Positions 33,535 to 33,892 of a DNA stretch of 33,892 nucleotides are shown here, piece after piece. The notes under the pieces were generated by a model, which saw nothing but the letters and a program-made list of their open reading frames with translations, was not told the DNA's origin and ran no database searches. The translations under genes were made by a program, and so were the position numbers. The first letter of the stretch is position 1; each line of letters opens with the position of its first letter. The DNA is from a virus: the IMG/VR virus record IMGVR_UViG_3300046028_000691, positions 1-33,892 of that record. The stretch is one strand, 5' to 3'.

Positions 33535-33807
33535 TTATTCCTCGGTAAACTGCTTTCTCGTCTCATCTCGCACCAATACTAGTAATTTACACATCACGTG
33601 TGACTGCGAACGATTTTTGTTGTCGATGTCATACTGCTTGGCGTACATCTCAATGATGTCCCACCGGATGACTTCAAGATCGCCGTTGTCACCAATCTTT
33701 GCCCACACCGTCTCGCTCGGCACAGCCTTCACGTGGGTCTTATCCACGATCAACTCGGCGTACTCTGCATCCTTCGGCGGCTTCACCGCTGCTTCTACCC
33801 TTGTCAT
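33535..33807 (-). CDS. Small hypothetical protein
   Basis: A 90-residue protein with a strong Shine-Dalgarno (AAGGAG, 8 bases upstream). It contains a beta-rich N-terminal half (AELIVDKTHVKAVPSETVWA, KIGDNGDLEVIRWDII) and a helical, charged C-terminus (MYAKQYDIDNKNRSQSHVMC, LLVLVRDETRKQF). It follows the partial gene at the right edge after one base. No family recognised and no catalytic motif. Confidence 0.65.
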   Translation of the reverse strand: MTRVEAAVKPPKDAEYAELIVDKTHVKAVPSETVWAKIGDNGDLEVIRWDIIEMYAKQYDIDNKNRSQSHVMCKLLVLVRDETRKQFTEE

Positions 33808-33808
33808 G

Positions 33809-33892
33809 TCACATCTCCTTCGCTACTGCTAACCATTCGTCGGCATATTCCACGTTGCCCCAGTCCTTGAACCAAGGACCACCACGAGTGAA
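33809..33892 (-). CDS. C-terminal end of an unknown protein (5' part outside the window)
   Basis: An open - strand frame runs in from the right edge and ends at TGA (33809-33811). It encodes the last 27 residues of a protein: FTRGGPWFKDWGNVEYADEW then LAVAKEM. The stop lies one base upstream of the next start, and the next gene's Shine-Dalgarno is inside this coding end, the tight packing seen elsewhere in the operon. Too little is visible to assign a function. Confidence 0.6.
   Translation of the reverse strand, partial: FTRGGPWFKDWGNVEYADEWLAVAKEM

Overview
The window is 33.9 kb of a tailed double-stranded DNA bacteriophage genome. It is densely packed, with most genes abutting or overlapping by a few bases. 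There are no tRNAs, no rRNA, no CRISPR array and no integrase. Both ends run off inside genes. The gene set resembles uncultured aquatic podovirus-like phages: a nozzle/hub-like protein, very large presumed internal (ejected) virion proteins, a GTA-type holin, a GH24 endolysin and a family A DNA polymerase. The holin and endolysin types suggest a Gram-negative host; I cannot name the host from sequence alone.

Left arm (1-22620), all + strand, is virion structure and lysis. It opens inside a tail fibre with a C-terminal S74-type self-cleaving chaperone domain. Next come a glycine-rich fibre-tip protein and a small conserved accessory protein. The fibre / glycine-rich / accessory trio then appears a second time (4773-7163). 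The two copies are separated by an AT-rich sulfotransferase-like gene (3346-3900) and a short-period repeat protein (3904-4764). Lysis genes follow: holin at 7163 and endolysin at 7645. Then come a P22 gp10-like structural protein (8133), a small virion protein (10439) and four large proteins (11088-22620) that look like internal or ejected virion proteins. One of these carries very long polyproline tracts and an array of CPDGS cysteine motifs. The last, of 1956 residues, carries a zinc metallopeptidase HELGH motif.

Right arm (22617-33892), all - strand, is replication and nucleotide metabolism; the two arms converge and overlap by 4 nt. In transcription order (right to left) it holds the tail of an unknown gene, two small unknown genes, a GNAT acetyltransferase, an HNH endonuclease, a small unknown gene, a 58-residue zinc-finger protein, family A DNA polymerase, a conserved unknown, a PD-(D/E)XK Fe-S nuclease, a second HNH-like protein, an SNF2-type helicase, a coiled-coil protein, a zinc-ribbon candidate ssDNA-binding protein, an HTH protein, a primase-helicase and a last small unknown. 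A strong intrinsic terminator sits inside this operon, just upstream of the primase-helicase.

The points most worth following up are the duplicated tail-fibre cassette with its cargo genes, the polyproline/CPDGS protein, the metallopeptidase within the giant virion protein, the intra-operon terminator, and the sequence variants in the polymerase (Leu at the position equivalent to 762, HDA motif C), the endolysin (E-C-T triad) and the primase-helicase (altered Walker A).
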